Shown here piece after piece: positions 1 to 5,733 of a stretch of 16,290 nt of DNA. This DNA comes from Synechococcales cyanobacterium PMM_0085 (lineage in GTDB: Bacteria; Cyanobacteriota; Cyanobacteriia; Elainellales; Elainellaceae): the NCBI GenBank assembly GCA_949127705.1, contig CASBQJ010000620.1:1-16290 (forward strand), given 5' to 3'. The notes under the pieces are model-generated. The model ran no database searches, had not been told where the DNA came from, and worked only from the letters and a program-made list of their open reading frames with translations. How positions within the stretch are numbered: position 1 is the first letter of the stretch; every line of letters starts with the position of its first letter. The position numbers and the translations under genes were made by a program.

Positions 1-521
1 CAACGGCCAATAGGATGAAGCTAGGCTGTTTTTCTACTCAAGCTGATCTCAGAAGTCGTTTGCTCTAAGCTCTTTAGCCTATCTTAAAACGGTGATGAAA
101 CCTGACGCCCTTAACTAAATTTCTATGAAATTATTAACTTCGATCGATTTTGAGTCAATCGTAAAGGGTTTTGAGCGGTTGATCTTTGTACGCGGTATGA
201 CCGAGCCGCTAACCGTTCCTGATACGTTTCGAACAACTTATATAGAGAAGTTGAAGAGAGAGAAGTTGAAAAGCGTCGGGCTGTTAAAGCCGCGATCGCA
301 ACCGTAACGCCTGTTGAAACTTAGCTGAGACAATCTTAAGCACGGTATCGGGTTAGAAGTCAGTTGAGAGGTTGAAATTTTACTGCGAAAAATAAAGGTG
401 CCAAGCTCATCCGATTTTGCTCCCAAGAGATTTGCGTCAAGATTGAGCTGGGTGGTTTGCAGCCCTAGATTTCGCCCCACCCGCTACACAATAACGGGAT
501 CGCTGACCTGGAGCAATTGAT
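1..521. other. Gene-poor leading region
   Basis: I see no convincing gene here. A 60-codon open frame starts at 125 on the plus strand and an 80-codon one lies on the minus strand (238-480, GTG start). Neither has a good Shine-Dalgarno sequence, recognisable domain or ordinary composition. The plus frame contains an EKLK-REKLK repeat that is simply a 15-bp DNA duplication (GAGAAGTTGAA at 245-255 and 260-270). One HIP1 octamer lies near 292. The stretch 440-521 probably carries the promoter of the Rrf2 gene, but no clear -35/-10 pair stands out. Confidence 0.5.
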
Positions 522-965
522 ATGAAGTTAACGACCCGTGGCCATTACAGCGTTAAGGCACTACTCGATTTGAGCCTCCAACCCAGCTATGGGCCGACAT
601 CAGCGCGGGCGATCGCCACCCGACAAAACTTGCCCGCCCCGTATCTCGAAAAACTGCTGATTGAGCTGCGGCAGGCAGACCTAGTCACGTCTTCACGCGG
701 GGTACAGGGAGGCTATCAACTAGCGCGATCGCCTGCCCAAATCTCGCTAGCGCAAATCCTGGAGGCTGTTGGCGAAACGATTGAACCGCTACCCCATCAC
801 CTTCCTGATGCAGATCAATCTGAAGATTGGGTCACCTTTACCCTTTGGCAGCGTCTGCATCAAAAGCTTAAAGCTGCTCTCCAAGAGATTTCTTTAGAAG
901 ATCTTTACTACGATGCTAAGAGCTGGCAAGCTGCTCAAGGTGAAACTAGCAGCTTCATTATTTAA
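522..965 (+). CDS. Rrf2-family transcriptional regulator without cysteines
   Basis: A 147-residue winged-helix DNA-binding protein of the Rrf2/IscR family, resembling the Slr0846 group of cyanobacteria. The N-terminus MKLTTRGHYSVKALLDL is the family's first helix. The helix-turn-helix lies around residues 25-55, including LPAPYLEKLLIELRQADLV, and the wing is RGVQGGYQLAR at 59-69. The dimerisation helix follows near 110-135. The start ATG is supported by GGAG at 510-513, 8 bases upstream. The protein has no cysteine at all, so it cannot ligate an Fe-S cluster through the three Cys used by IscR; any cofactor would need other ligands, or the protein senses something else. It stands alone, 254 bp upstream of rplU on the same strand. 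The family and DNA-binding role are sure; the regulon and signal are unknown. Confidence 0.93.
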   Translation: MKLTTRGHYSVKALLDLSLQPSYGPTSARAIATRQNLPAPYLEKLLIELRQADLVTSSRGVQGGYQLARSPAQISLAQILEAVGETIEPLPHHLPDADQSEDWVTFTLWQRLHQKLKAALQEISLEDLYYDAKSWQAAQGETSSFII

Positions 966-1082
966 ATTTTTTCATTGTCTACAAGGAGCCTAAGGCTGCA
1001 TTAGAGCCATAAGTCCAAGTTTTAGACGAGCTTAAGTCTAGAATGAAGCAAGGCGTGTCTAAAAAATAATAGAAATAGAGAC

Positions 1083-1112
1083 TTGACAGTTTCCATCTAT
1101 TTTAGCGATGAT
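1083..1112 (+). promoter_or_regulatory. Candidate promoter for rplU-rpmA
   Basis: TTGACA at 1083-1088 is a perfect sigma70-type -35 box. GATGAT at 1107-1112, 18 bp further on, matches TATAAT at four of six positions. Transcription would start near 1119 and give a leader of about 100 bases before rplU. The -10 box is weak, so this is tentative. Confidence 0.35.
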
Positions 1113-1148
1113 AGATAGCCATTGTTCTTTTGCTCGGATCAGGTTCAC

Positions 1149-1189
1149 GCCCATGGGCAAATGCTAAAGGCGAAGCTCAGCGCTTTAGC
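1149..1189 (+). promoter_or_regulatory. Structured rplU leader: palindrome plus hairpin
   Basis: The expected rplU leader contains a perfect 10-bp palindrome, GCCCATGGGC, at 1149-1158. Next to it is a hairpin at 1163-1189: GCTAAAG (1163-1169) pairs with CTTTAGC (1183-1189). Two further C-G pairs (1171-1172 with 1181-1182) lie inside a one-base bulge, leaving an 8-base loop. It sits 30 bases upstream of the ATG. Ribosomal protein leaders are often sites of autoregulation, and an L21 leader is known from Firmicutes. Whether this one is a functional relative is inference only. Confidence 0.35.
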
Positions 1190-1219
1190 TACCTGTACGG
1201 CATATTCAGAGAAGTAGTC

Positions 1220-1627
1220 ATGACTTACGCAATTATTGAAACGGGTGGAAAGCAATTACGAGTAGAAGTCGGTCGCTTTTACGATGTAGACCGCCTTCCC
1301 CTAGAAGAAAATGAAGAATTTACCCTTGAGCAAGTCTTGTTCGTTGATCACGATGGCGAGGCGTCCATTGGCCAACCTCTAGTAGAGGGTGCCACGGTTG
1401 AGGCTACTGTCCTACGCCATTTCCGGGGCCGTAAGATCATTGTTTACAAGATGCAGCCTAAGAAGAAAACCCGCAAAAAGCAGGGGCATCGTCAAGAGCT
1501 AACCAGGGTTATGGTCAATGCGATTAGTCTCGGTGGTTCTGCGTTAGTATCAGACCAACCGTCAGCAGAAGCTGCGCCCGTAAATGTCGCATCTACTGAG
1601 GTCGCGGCGGCTGAGACTGAGGACTAG
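1220..1627 (+). CDS. rplU: 50S ribosomal protein L21
   Basis: A component of the large ribosomal subunit that binds 23S rRNA. The 135-residue protein begins MTYAIIETGGKQLRVEVGRF, the classic L21 N-terminus. It carries the basic signature around residues 80-98 (KMQPKKKTRKKQGHRQELTR) near the end of the conserved domain. The frame stays open upstream to a TTG at 1130. The ATG at 1220 is chosen because it gives the family start and is preceded by GAGAAG about 6 bases upstream. After about residue 108 there is a variable Ala/Glu-rich acidic tail ending AAAETED, which bacterial L21 proteins often lack but which does not affect the assignment. It is followed after 58 bp by rpmA, the usual rplU-rpmA operon order. 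Confidence 0.97.
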   Translation: MTYAIIETGGKQLRVEVGRFYDVDRLPLEENEEFTLEQVLFVDHDGEASIGQPLVEGATVEATVLRHFRGRKIIVYKMQPKKKTRKKQGHRQELTRVMVNAISLGGSALVSDQPSAEAAPVNVASTEVAAAETED

Positions 1628-1685
1628 AGCGACTCAGGACTCGTCAATGTGTAATAGAATTTTGTAAGAAAAAGCGAAGGCAACC

Positions 1686-1979
1686 ATGGCACATAAAAAG
1701 GGAACAGGTAGTACTCGCAACGGGCGCGACTCTAACGCTAAGCGTCTAGGCGTCAAGCGCTATGGTGGAGAAGTTGTGAGAGCCGGCAACATCATTATTC
1801 GCCAACGGGGTACTAAAGTGCATCCTGGTGAAAATGTAGGCCGGGGCAGCGACGATACTCTGTTTGCGCTGACTGATGGTGTTATCACCTTTGAACGTAA
1901 GGGAAAGAACCGCAAAAAAGTGAGCGTCTATCCTGTTGTCACTCCAGATGCTTCAGTGGCTCCTGCTGCTGCTGCCTAA
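1686..1979 (+). CDS. rpmA: 50S ribosomal protein L27
   Basis: Ribosomal protein L27, whose N-terminal tail reaches toward the peptidyl-transferase centre. The 97-residue protein starts directly with MAHKKGTGSTRNGRDSNAKR. It is therefore the uncleaved Gram-negative/cyanobacterial form, without the N-terminal extension that Firmicutes remove. The conserved block GGEVVRAGNIIIRQRGTK at about 27-44 and HPGENVGRGSDDTLFAL follow. The last 12 residues are a Pro/Ala-rich tail (VAPAAAA). A GAAGG Shine-Dalgarno sequence lies 5 bases before the ATG. The gene is co-transcribed with rplU and ends at the intrinsic terminator 36 bp downstream. Confidence 0.98.
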   Translation: MAHKKGTGSTRNGRDSNAKRLGVKRYGGEVVRAGNIIIRQRGTKVHPGENVGRGSDDTLFALTDGVITFERKGKNRKKVSVYPVVTPDASVAPAAAA

Positions 1980-2015
1980 TCAGATAGCGAATCATTCTTT
2001 ACAATATCCAACTAA

Positions 2016-2057
2016 AACCCAGCCGATCCGACTTTATTGGATTTGCTGGGTTTTTTT
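2016..2057 (+). terminator. Rho-independent terminator of rplU-rpmA
   Basis: ACCCAGC (2017-2023) pairs with GCTGGGT (2045-2051), and an inner ATCC/GGAT helix extends the stem. It is followed immediately by a run of seven T (2051-2057). It lies 36 bp after the rpmA stop codon, on the coding strand, and is a strong intrinsic terminator. Confidence 0.9.
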
Positions 2058-2105
2058 AATTAAGTTCTAATTACCCCGGTAGTACAGCAGAGGCAATGAA
2101 CGTAA

Positions 2106-2134
2106 AGACTTAAAGGAATAGAGACTTAAAGGAA
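2106..2134. repeat. 16-bp tandem duplication
   Basis: AGACTTAAAGGAA occurs at 2106-2118 and again at 2122-2134, a perfect 13-bp match with a period of 16. It lies in the spacer between the rpmA terminator and the next gene and shows no coding role. Confidence 0.75.
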
Positions 2135-2162
2135 ATCTATAGCTAAAAATGATGAATAGGGA

Positions 2163-2192
2163 TTGCTTTTCTAAGAACTCCGTATAAATAAT
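2163..2192 (+). promoter_or_regulatory. Candidate promoter before the small hypothetical gene
   Basis: TTGCTT (2163-2168) is a -35-like hexamer. The AT-rich run TATAAATAAT (2183-2192) contains -10-like hexamers, for example TAAATA at 2185-2190 with 16-bp spacing. It is the best promoter-like pair between the rpmA terminator and the gene at 2323. It is tentative. Confidence 0.35.
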
Positions 2193-2225
2193 GAGAGGGT
2201 AGGCATGATTCGTAGTTGCAACAGG

Positions 2226-2252
2226 CGTTTGAACAGCTAGATTTGTTCAACG
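2226..2252 (+). promoter_or_regulatory. Hairpin in presumed 5' leader
   Basis: TTGAACA (2229-2235) pairs perfectly with TGTTCAA (2244-2250) around an 8-base loop. CG (2226-2227) and CG (2251-2252) add two pairs across a one-base bulge. It lies about 70 bases upstream of the small gene at 2323 and downstream of the candidate promoter, so it would be in the leader RNA. It has no U run, so it is not a terminator. It could also be a DNA operator. Confidence 0.4.
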
Positions 2253-2322
2253 TCTGCGGCGCTTAAGATCCACGTCATCACGCTTGCCCTCTCAGTTTTT
2301 TATATCATCGACAGTGGCCACC

Positions 2323-2541
2323 ATGATCTTGGATTGGAGTATTCCGACAGTTAACAAGCTAGAATGCTATGTTCGCACTGCTTTGGAGCTGGGTGAACTA
2401 TCACCTGGGGCGCAATCTTGCATTAGCCGGCTTGTGTCTGACGGTAACTTATCGGATCGAGATCGAGCGTTGCTATCTATTTTGAGGGATGCGATCGCGG
2501 ATGGGTGTATTCACCAGGTTACCTCTTCAGTGCGCCTCTAG
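2323..2541 (+). CDS. Small conserved-looking hypothetical protein
   Basis: A 72-residue soluble acidic protein starting MILDWSIPTVNKLECYVRTALELGEL. The frame could also begin at a TTG at 2284, 13 codons earlier. The ATG is preferred because the upstream residues look unstructured. Predicted helices follow one another (LECYVRTALELGELS, QSCISRLVSDGNLSDRDRALLSILRDAIADGC) with no membrane span or signal peptide. From memory this resembles a short cyanobacterial protein of unknown function with the same 'SDRD..LL.IL.DAIADG' ending, but I cannot name a family. The gene lies alone, 68 bp before the MFS gene on the same strand, and carries HIP1 near its end. That it is a real gene is likely; its function is unknown. 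Confidence 0.7.
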   Translation: MILDWSIPTVNKLECYVRTALELGELSPGAQSCISRLVSDGNLSDRDRALLSILRDAIADGCIHQVTSSVRL

Positions 2542-2609
2542 TTGATCCCTAATCAATCAGGTTGCGATCGCAAGTGGACGATTGTCCATAACCTCTGGAG
2601 AGACTGAGT

Positions 2610-3881
2610 TTGAACGTTTTTTCTGATCTCAGCTCCCAAACGCGACGCAACATGCGGGTGCTATTTGCGGCAGGGCTGCTGTTTTGGGCGTCCTTGGCGG
2701 CTTTGCTGCCCGTTTTACCGCTCTATGTTCAATCAATGGGGGCTAATAGCCAAACGGTTGGGATCGTGGTCGGTTCCTTTGCCATTGGGCTATTAGCCTC
2801 GCGCCCCGCCTTAGCCCGCATGGCAGACCGTCGAGGTCGAAAGCTCGTGTTGTTGATCGGAATGGTAACGGTGGCGATCGCCCCCATCGGCTATATCGCG
2901 ACCCAATCAATTCCATTGCTCATTGTGGTGCGGGCATTTCATGGACTCAGCATTGCTGCGTTTGCTTTAGCCTATAGTGCCTTGATTGTTGACCTCTCGC
3001 CCCCCCAACGCCGGGGTGAACTGATTGGCTATATGAGCCTAGTCAACCCGATTGGCATGGGGCTAGGCCCTGCTATTGGTGGATTTATGCAGTCCTGGGT
3101 CGGCTACGCTCCAACGTTTTGGACCGCCGCCGCCCTGGGGCTTGTCGGCTTGGTTTTTACCGTTCAGGTGCAAGACGTTTATTTGCCGACTCACGCTACT
3201 GCTGCCACGGGGGCGATCGCGGCTTCTGGGACTGGCTCTGATCAATTTTGGCTGAAGCTATTACAGCCGCATATCCGCACGCCTGCGCTGGTGCTGCTGC
3301 TGGTTGGGATAGCGTTTGGTACGCTTACAACCTTTGTGCCATTGCTCGTGGTTGAAGTGGGGGTGAACCTCAATGTGGGGCTAATTTATTCGGCAGCCGC
3401 GATCGCCAGTTTTGGCATTCGCCTACTGGTAGGACGCGCCTCAGACTATTATGGGCGGGGTTTATTTATTACTGGGAGCCTAGTCCTCTATGCGCTGTCG
3501 ATGGCTGTACTGTGGCAGGCTAGCAGTACCGCTGCGTTTTTAGTAGCCGGATTGCTTGAAGGCTGCGGCAGTGGTATTTTGATCCCGATGATGGCGGCGT
3601 TGATGGCAGATCGCTCCCAGCCGCATGAGCGCGGCCTCACGTTTAGTTTATGCATGGTCGGGTTTGATCTTGGCATTGCCCTGGCAGGGCCATTTTTTGG
3701 GGCGATCGCCATTCAAGTGAACTATCAGACCCTCTTTGGCCTTGCTTCCTTGCTGTCGTGGCTGGGGTTGCTAGTGTTTTTAATATTTTCTGGCAAAAAT
3801 ATGCCCCAATCCTTACGGTTCGCACTGGGTAAAGGAAAAGATATTTATGCCGTCGAACCCGCGACTCAGACCTACAGATAG
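2610..3881 (+). CDS. MFS transporter, 12 TM, TTG start
   Basis: An integral-membrane secondary transporter of the major facilitator superfamily, 423 residues, about 12 hydrophobic segments. The MFS loop 2-3 signature appears as ARMADRRGRKLVLL near residues 69-82. Its second-half counterpart, VGRASDYYGRG, lies near 274-284, and the GPAIGGFM motif lies in TM5. Translation most likely starts at TTG 2610, because GGAG at 2597-2600 is 9 bases upstream; an ATG 14 codons later is the alternative. A loop rich in Ala/Thr/Gly separates the two six-helix halves (about 193-208). The fold resembles drug/sugar efflux (DHA1-like) carriers, but the substrate cannot be read from sequence. There is no neighbouring partner gene. 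It is convergent with the tRNA gene downstream. Confidence 0.92.
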   Translation: MNVFSDLSSQTRRNMRVLFAAGLLFWASLAALLPVLPLYVQSMGANSQTVGIVVGSFAIGLLASRPALARMADRRGRKLVLLIGMVTVAIAPIGYIATQSIPLLIVVRAFHGLSIAAFALAYSALIVDLSPPQRRGELIGYMSLVNPIGMGLGPAIGGFMQSWVGYAPTFWTAAALGLVGLVFTVQVQDVYLPTHATAATGAIAASGTGSDQFWLKLLQPHIRTPALVLLLVGIAFGTLTTFVPLLVVEVGVNLNVGLIYSAAAIASFGIRLLVGRASDYYGRGLFITGSLVLYALSMAVLWQASSTAAFLVAGLLEGCGSGILIPMMAALMADRSQPHERGLTFSLCMVGFDLGIALAGPFFGAIAIQVNYQTLFGLASLLSWLGLLVFLIFSGKNMPQSLRFALGKGKDIYAVEPATQTYR

Positions 3882-3984
3882 TTCTCATCATTCAATTTTA
3901 TCAGGGCGCTTATGGGAGCAGTTTAGCCGGTCATCGCTTGCAGAGGGGCCGTAGTGAAAGCCGCCGTAGACAAAATAAAAATAC

Positions 3985-4015
3985 AAAAATAAAGGTAGCA
4001 GAAAAATCTACTACC
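3985..4015 (-). terminator. Rho-independent terminator of tRNA-Arg
   Basis: On the minus strand GGTAGTAG (4015-4008) pairs with CTGCTACC (4001-3994) through 8 bp including one G-U pair, with a 6-base loop. It is followed by TTTATTTTT. It lies 38 bases after the tRNA 3' end, so it fits as its terminator. On the plus strand there is no U run, so it would not terminate the convergent MFS transcript efficiently. Confidence 0.75.
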
Positions 4016-4053
4016 CCCAGAACCATATTGCTTCGAAACCGTATGATGAGATA

Positions 4054-4127
4054 CGGGCTAGGAGGGATTCGAACCCCCGACACCGTGGTCCGTAGCCACG
4101 TGCTCTAGTCCACTGAGCTACAAGCCC
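4054..4127 (-). tRNA. trnR: tRNA-Arg (anticodon ACG)
   Basis: A 74-nt cloverleaf on the minus strand. The acceptor is GGGCTTG paired with CTAGCCC, the D-arm GCTC..GAGC, and the anticodon stem CGTGG/CCACG with loop CTACGGA, so the anticodon is ACG. The T-arm is GGGGG-TTCGAAT-CCCTC. ACG is the arginine anticodon normally converted to ICG by TadA, reading CGU/CGC/CGA. The sixth acceptor pair is a T-T mismatch, and the discriminator base on this reading is G (position 4054). CCA is not encoded. The 5' end is part of a 20-bp duplicated segment. Identity and anticodon are secure. Confidence 0.96.
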
Positions 4128-4157
4128 TTGGCAAGTTAGCTACAAGCTCTTGGCAAG
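4116..4157. repeat. Partial duplication of tRNA 5' end
   Basis: The 20-bp segment 4116-4135 (AGCTACAAGCCCTTGGCAAG) recurs at 4138-4157 with one change, a period of 22. The first copy contains the first 12 bases of tRNA-Arg plus 8 bases upstream. The second copy places a pseudo tRNA start just upstream of the real one. It lies in the 57-bp spacer between divergent tRNA-Arg and moaC. Confidence 0.85.
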
Positions 4158-4162
4158 AATCC

Positions 4163-4168
4163 TATACT
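4163..4168 (+). promoter_or_regulatory. Candidate -10 element before moaC
   Basis: TATACT at 4163-4168 is one base from TATAAT and lies 16 bases before the moaC ATG. No good -35 box is seen at 16-18 bp. The same AT-rich stretch read on the other strand (TATGATAGTATA) could serve as -10 for the divergent tRNA gene. It is tentative. Confidence 0.3.
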
Positions 4169-4184
4169 ATCATACTCAGTCACA

Positions 4185-4739
4185 ATGGAACAAGATTCTG
4201 CCCAGTCGGCTCAATCGGCAATGGCCTCATCCAGTTCTGCCGCCGCCGAAATTCCTAGTGTGTCTCCGCTAACCCACCTAGACGCCAGTGGTCAAGCTCA
4301 GATGGTGGATGTTTCCCCTAAACAGGCAACCGTTCGCCACGCCATCGCTGCAGGGCAGGTGAAAATGCTATCTCAAACGTTTGCTGCCATTCAGGTCGGC
4401 AATACGCCCAAGGGGGATGTGCTGGGAACGGCTCGGCTAGCGGGCATTATGGCGGCCAAGCAAACAGCCCAGCTGATTCCGCTCTGTCACCCGTTGCCGA
4501 TTCAAAAGGTTGAGGTCACAATTGCGCCCAATATTCAACTACCGGGCTACGATATTCGGGCTGAAGTTCGCACTAAGGCCGAAACCGGGGTAGAAATGGA
4601 GGCGCTAACGGCGGTTGCGATCGCCGCTCTGACCCTGTATGACATGGCGAAAGCCTTAGAAAAATCCATCCAAATTGAGAATATTCGGTTGATTAGCAAA
4701 ACGGGAGGGAAGTCTGGGGATTATGGGGTTGGGGGCTAG
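4185..4739 (+). CDS. moaC: Cyclic pyranopterin monophosphate synthase MoaC
   Basis: Works after MoaA in molybdenum cofactor biosynthesis, converting 3',8-cyclo-7,8-dihydro-GTP to cyclic pyranopterin monophosphate in the cytosol. It is 184 residues; from LTHLDASG (29) onward it aligns with E. coli MoaC from memory. Key motifs are MVDVSPK (40-46), KGDVLGTARLAGI (76-88), LIPLCHPLPI (98-107, the conserved CHP), TGVEMEALTAV (134-144), LYDMAKAL (151-158, with the conserved Asp and Lys) and SKTGGKSGDYG at the end. The first 28 residues are a Ser/Ala/Gln-rich extension not seen in the E. coli enzyme. It may be disordered, or the true start could be Met13 (4221). There is no Shine-Dalgarno sequence. 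No other mo-genes are nearby. Confidence 0.96.
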   Translation: MEQDSAQSAQSAMASSSSAAAEIPSVSPLTHLDASGQAQMVDVSPKQATVRHAIAAGQVKMLSQTFAAIQVGNTPKGDVLGTARLAGIMAAKQTAQLIPLCHPLPIQKVEVTIAPNIQLPGYDIRAEVRTKAETGVEMEALTAVAIAALTLYDMAKALEKSIQIENIRLISKTGGKSGDYGVGG

Positions 4740-4858
4740 CCCTGCATCAATTTAGTCCCGAGGCTATTGGGGCGGCTGCGCTGTGTTAGGGCACAGCGGT
4801 TCTACAATAAGAACAGGAATCGTTGCATTCCTAACTAACCCTTTTACACTGCTGCTGT

Positions 4859-5128
4859 ATGCCTCCTCGCTGGCCCCGTGAACCCGACCGCAATGATCCT
4901 GCCTACCGTCGTCTGGATGACCGGATGAACTTTGCCATCCATGTGGCGCTATTTTCGGCCACCAATTCTGGGGTCTGGTTTGCGCGGCTAGTACAGGCGC
5001 AGCCATGGACTTGGACTGGATGGTTGACGGGGGTGTGGGCGCTGGCATTAGTCGCTCACGGAGTTTATATTTTTGCGATCGCCGACTATTCCACTCCGTC
5101 TCAAAAGCAAAATATTAAATCTTCTTAG
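4859..5128 (+). CDS. Two-TM small membrane protein (2TM domain type)
   Basis: An 89-residue protein with a charged N-terminus (PPRWPREPDRNDPAYRRLDDR) and two hydrophobic segments at about 23-45 and 51-73, joined by a short loop. The tail is short and polar. The layout 'DPAYRRL..R..F..H...F...N..W' followed by a second helix with VAHG matches the '2TM domain' family of small bacterial membrane proteins, whose function is unknown. In some bacteria the module is attached to sensor kinases; here it stands alone. The start ATG has no clear Shine-Dalgarno. It is 17 bp from the DUF3181-type gene downstream, so the two are probably co-transcribed. Confidence 0.8.
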   Translation: MPPRWPREPDRNDPAYRRLDDRMNFAIHVALFSATNSGVWFARLVQAQPWTWTGWLTGVWALALVAHGVYIFAIADYSTPSQKQNIKSS

Positions 5129-5145
5129 AGACTGAATTAGCACCT

Positions 5146-5454
5146 ATGGCACAGTCAAACCCCGCCGAAACCGTTGAAGCTTTAGCCGCAGAGCTGGGTG
5201 AAACCGTCTACATTGACGTGGCTAAATGGCACCTTTATCTGCGTGATGCGCACCTGCATACTCTGTTGGCAGAACAATTGCTGCCGCTGTTGAGCCATGG
5301 CGATCTGACCGAAGGCCAGGTAACCGACGTGCTCAAGGCCATTCCGGTAAAGCTCGGTGGTGGCAAACGCGAAGTGCCTCTGGCAGATTTATTGCCGATG
5401 CAGGTTCAAGTCCAACTGATGGACATTTTAGAAGAGTTTCAGCGCAAACTCTAA
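5146..5454 (+). CDS. DUF3181-type cyanobacterial protein
   Basis: A 102-residue soluble, acidic, helical protein. The blocks ELGETVYIDVAKWHLYLRDAHLH (17-39), LLAEQLLPLL, VKLGGGKREVPLADLLP (68-84) and the C-terminal ILEEFQRKL look like a short cyanobacterial family that I recall as DUF3181; the DUF number is from memory. There is no signal peptide or membrane span. No biochemical role is known to me. It follows the two-TM gene by 17 bp on the same strand and is the last gene before the MITE-like element. The conserved hypothetical status is firm; function is unknown. Confidence 0.83.
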   Translation: MAQSNPAETVEALAAELGETVYIDVAKWHLYLRDAHLHTLLAEQLLPLLSHGDLTEGQVTDVLKAIPVKLGGGKREVPLADLLPMQVQVQLMDILEEFQRKL

Positions 5455-5575
5455 GAGTCGCTAACCGCTTCGAGTCCATCAGGCAGGCCGAGATAGAGGT
5501 TTCAATGCTGCCAATTTCCGGACTGTTAGAAGAGCGGGAATTTTGCCATGGTGGGGCGAGCTGGGTTAGTTGTTG

Positions 5576-5721
5576 GGCGTTGCTGAATAGATATATGATT
5601 TGCCCTCATCCCCAGCCCTTCTCCCCAGGGAGAAGGGGGCTAGAACTCTTGTTCCCTCTCCTTTTGGGAGAGGGCTAGGGTGAGGGCGGATTTAGGCTTC
5701 ATACCCGAATTCAGCAACGCC
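5576..5721. mobile_element. MITE-like palindromic element, 146 bp
   Basis: It is bounded by a perfect 13-bp inverted repeat, GGCGTTGCTGAAT (5576-5588) and ATTCAGCAACGCC (5709-5721). Inside, GCCCTCA (5602-5608) pairs with TGAGGGC (5681-5687). Nested in this are two hairpins: CCCTTCTCCC/GGGAGAAGGG (5616-5625 with 5628-5637) and CCCTCTCC/GGAGAGGG (5654-5661 with 5667-5674, loop TTTT). The whole can fold as a three-way cruciform. It has no coding capacity. The CCCTCATCCCCAGCCCTTCTCCC core is, from memory, a dispersed repeat in many cyanobacterial genomes. I see no clear target-site duplication. It lies between two convergent genes, where it may also act as a bidirectional terminator. Confidence 0.75.
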
Positions 5722-5733
5722 AATTGTTGTGAG

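Noticed and set aside
125..307. 60-codon plus-strand open frame MKLLTSIDFES...
   Set aside because: No Shine-Dalgarno sequence or recognisable family, and part of it is a 15-bp DNA duplication (EKLK twice). It could be real but cannot be supported.
238..480. 80-codon minus-strand open frame upstream of the Rrf2 gene
   Set aside because: GTG start, odd composition (NFSLFNFSI is the same duplication read backwards) and no family resemblance.
1130..1219. 30-codon in-frame extension of L21 from a TTG
   Set aside because: The L21 family begins at MTYAIIETGGKQ; the extension covers the predicted leader hairpin and lacks a ribosome binding site.
4764..5048. Minus-strand 94-codon frame opposite the two-TM gene
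   Set aside because: Antisense to a gene with a coherent two-span membrane protein pattern, with a Pro/Ser-rich shadow composition.
5602..5687. CRISPR or tRNA-like structure in the CCCTCATCCCC region
   Set aside because: No repeat-spacer pattern and no tRNA arms; nested inverted repeats within terminal inverted repeats fit a MITE-like element.
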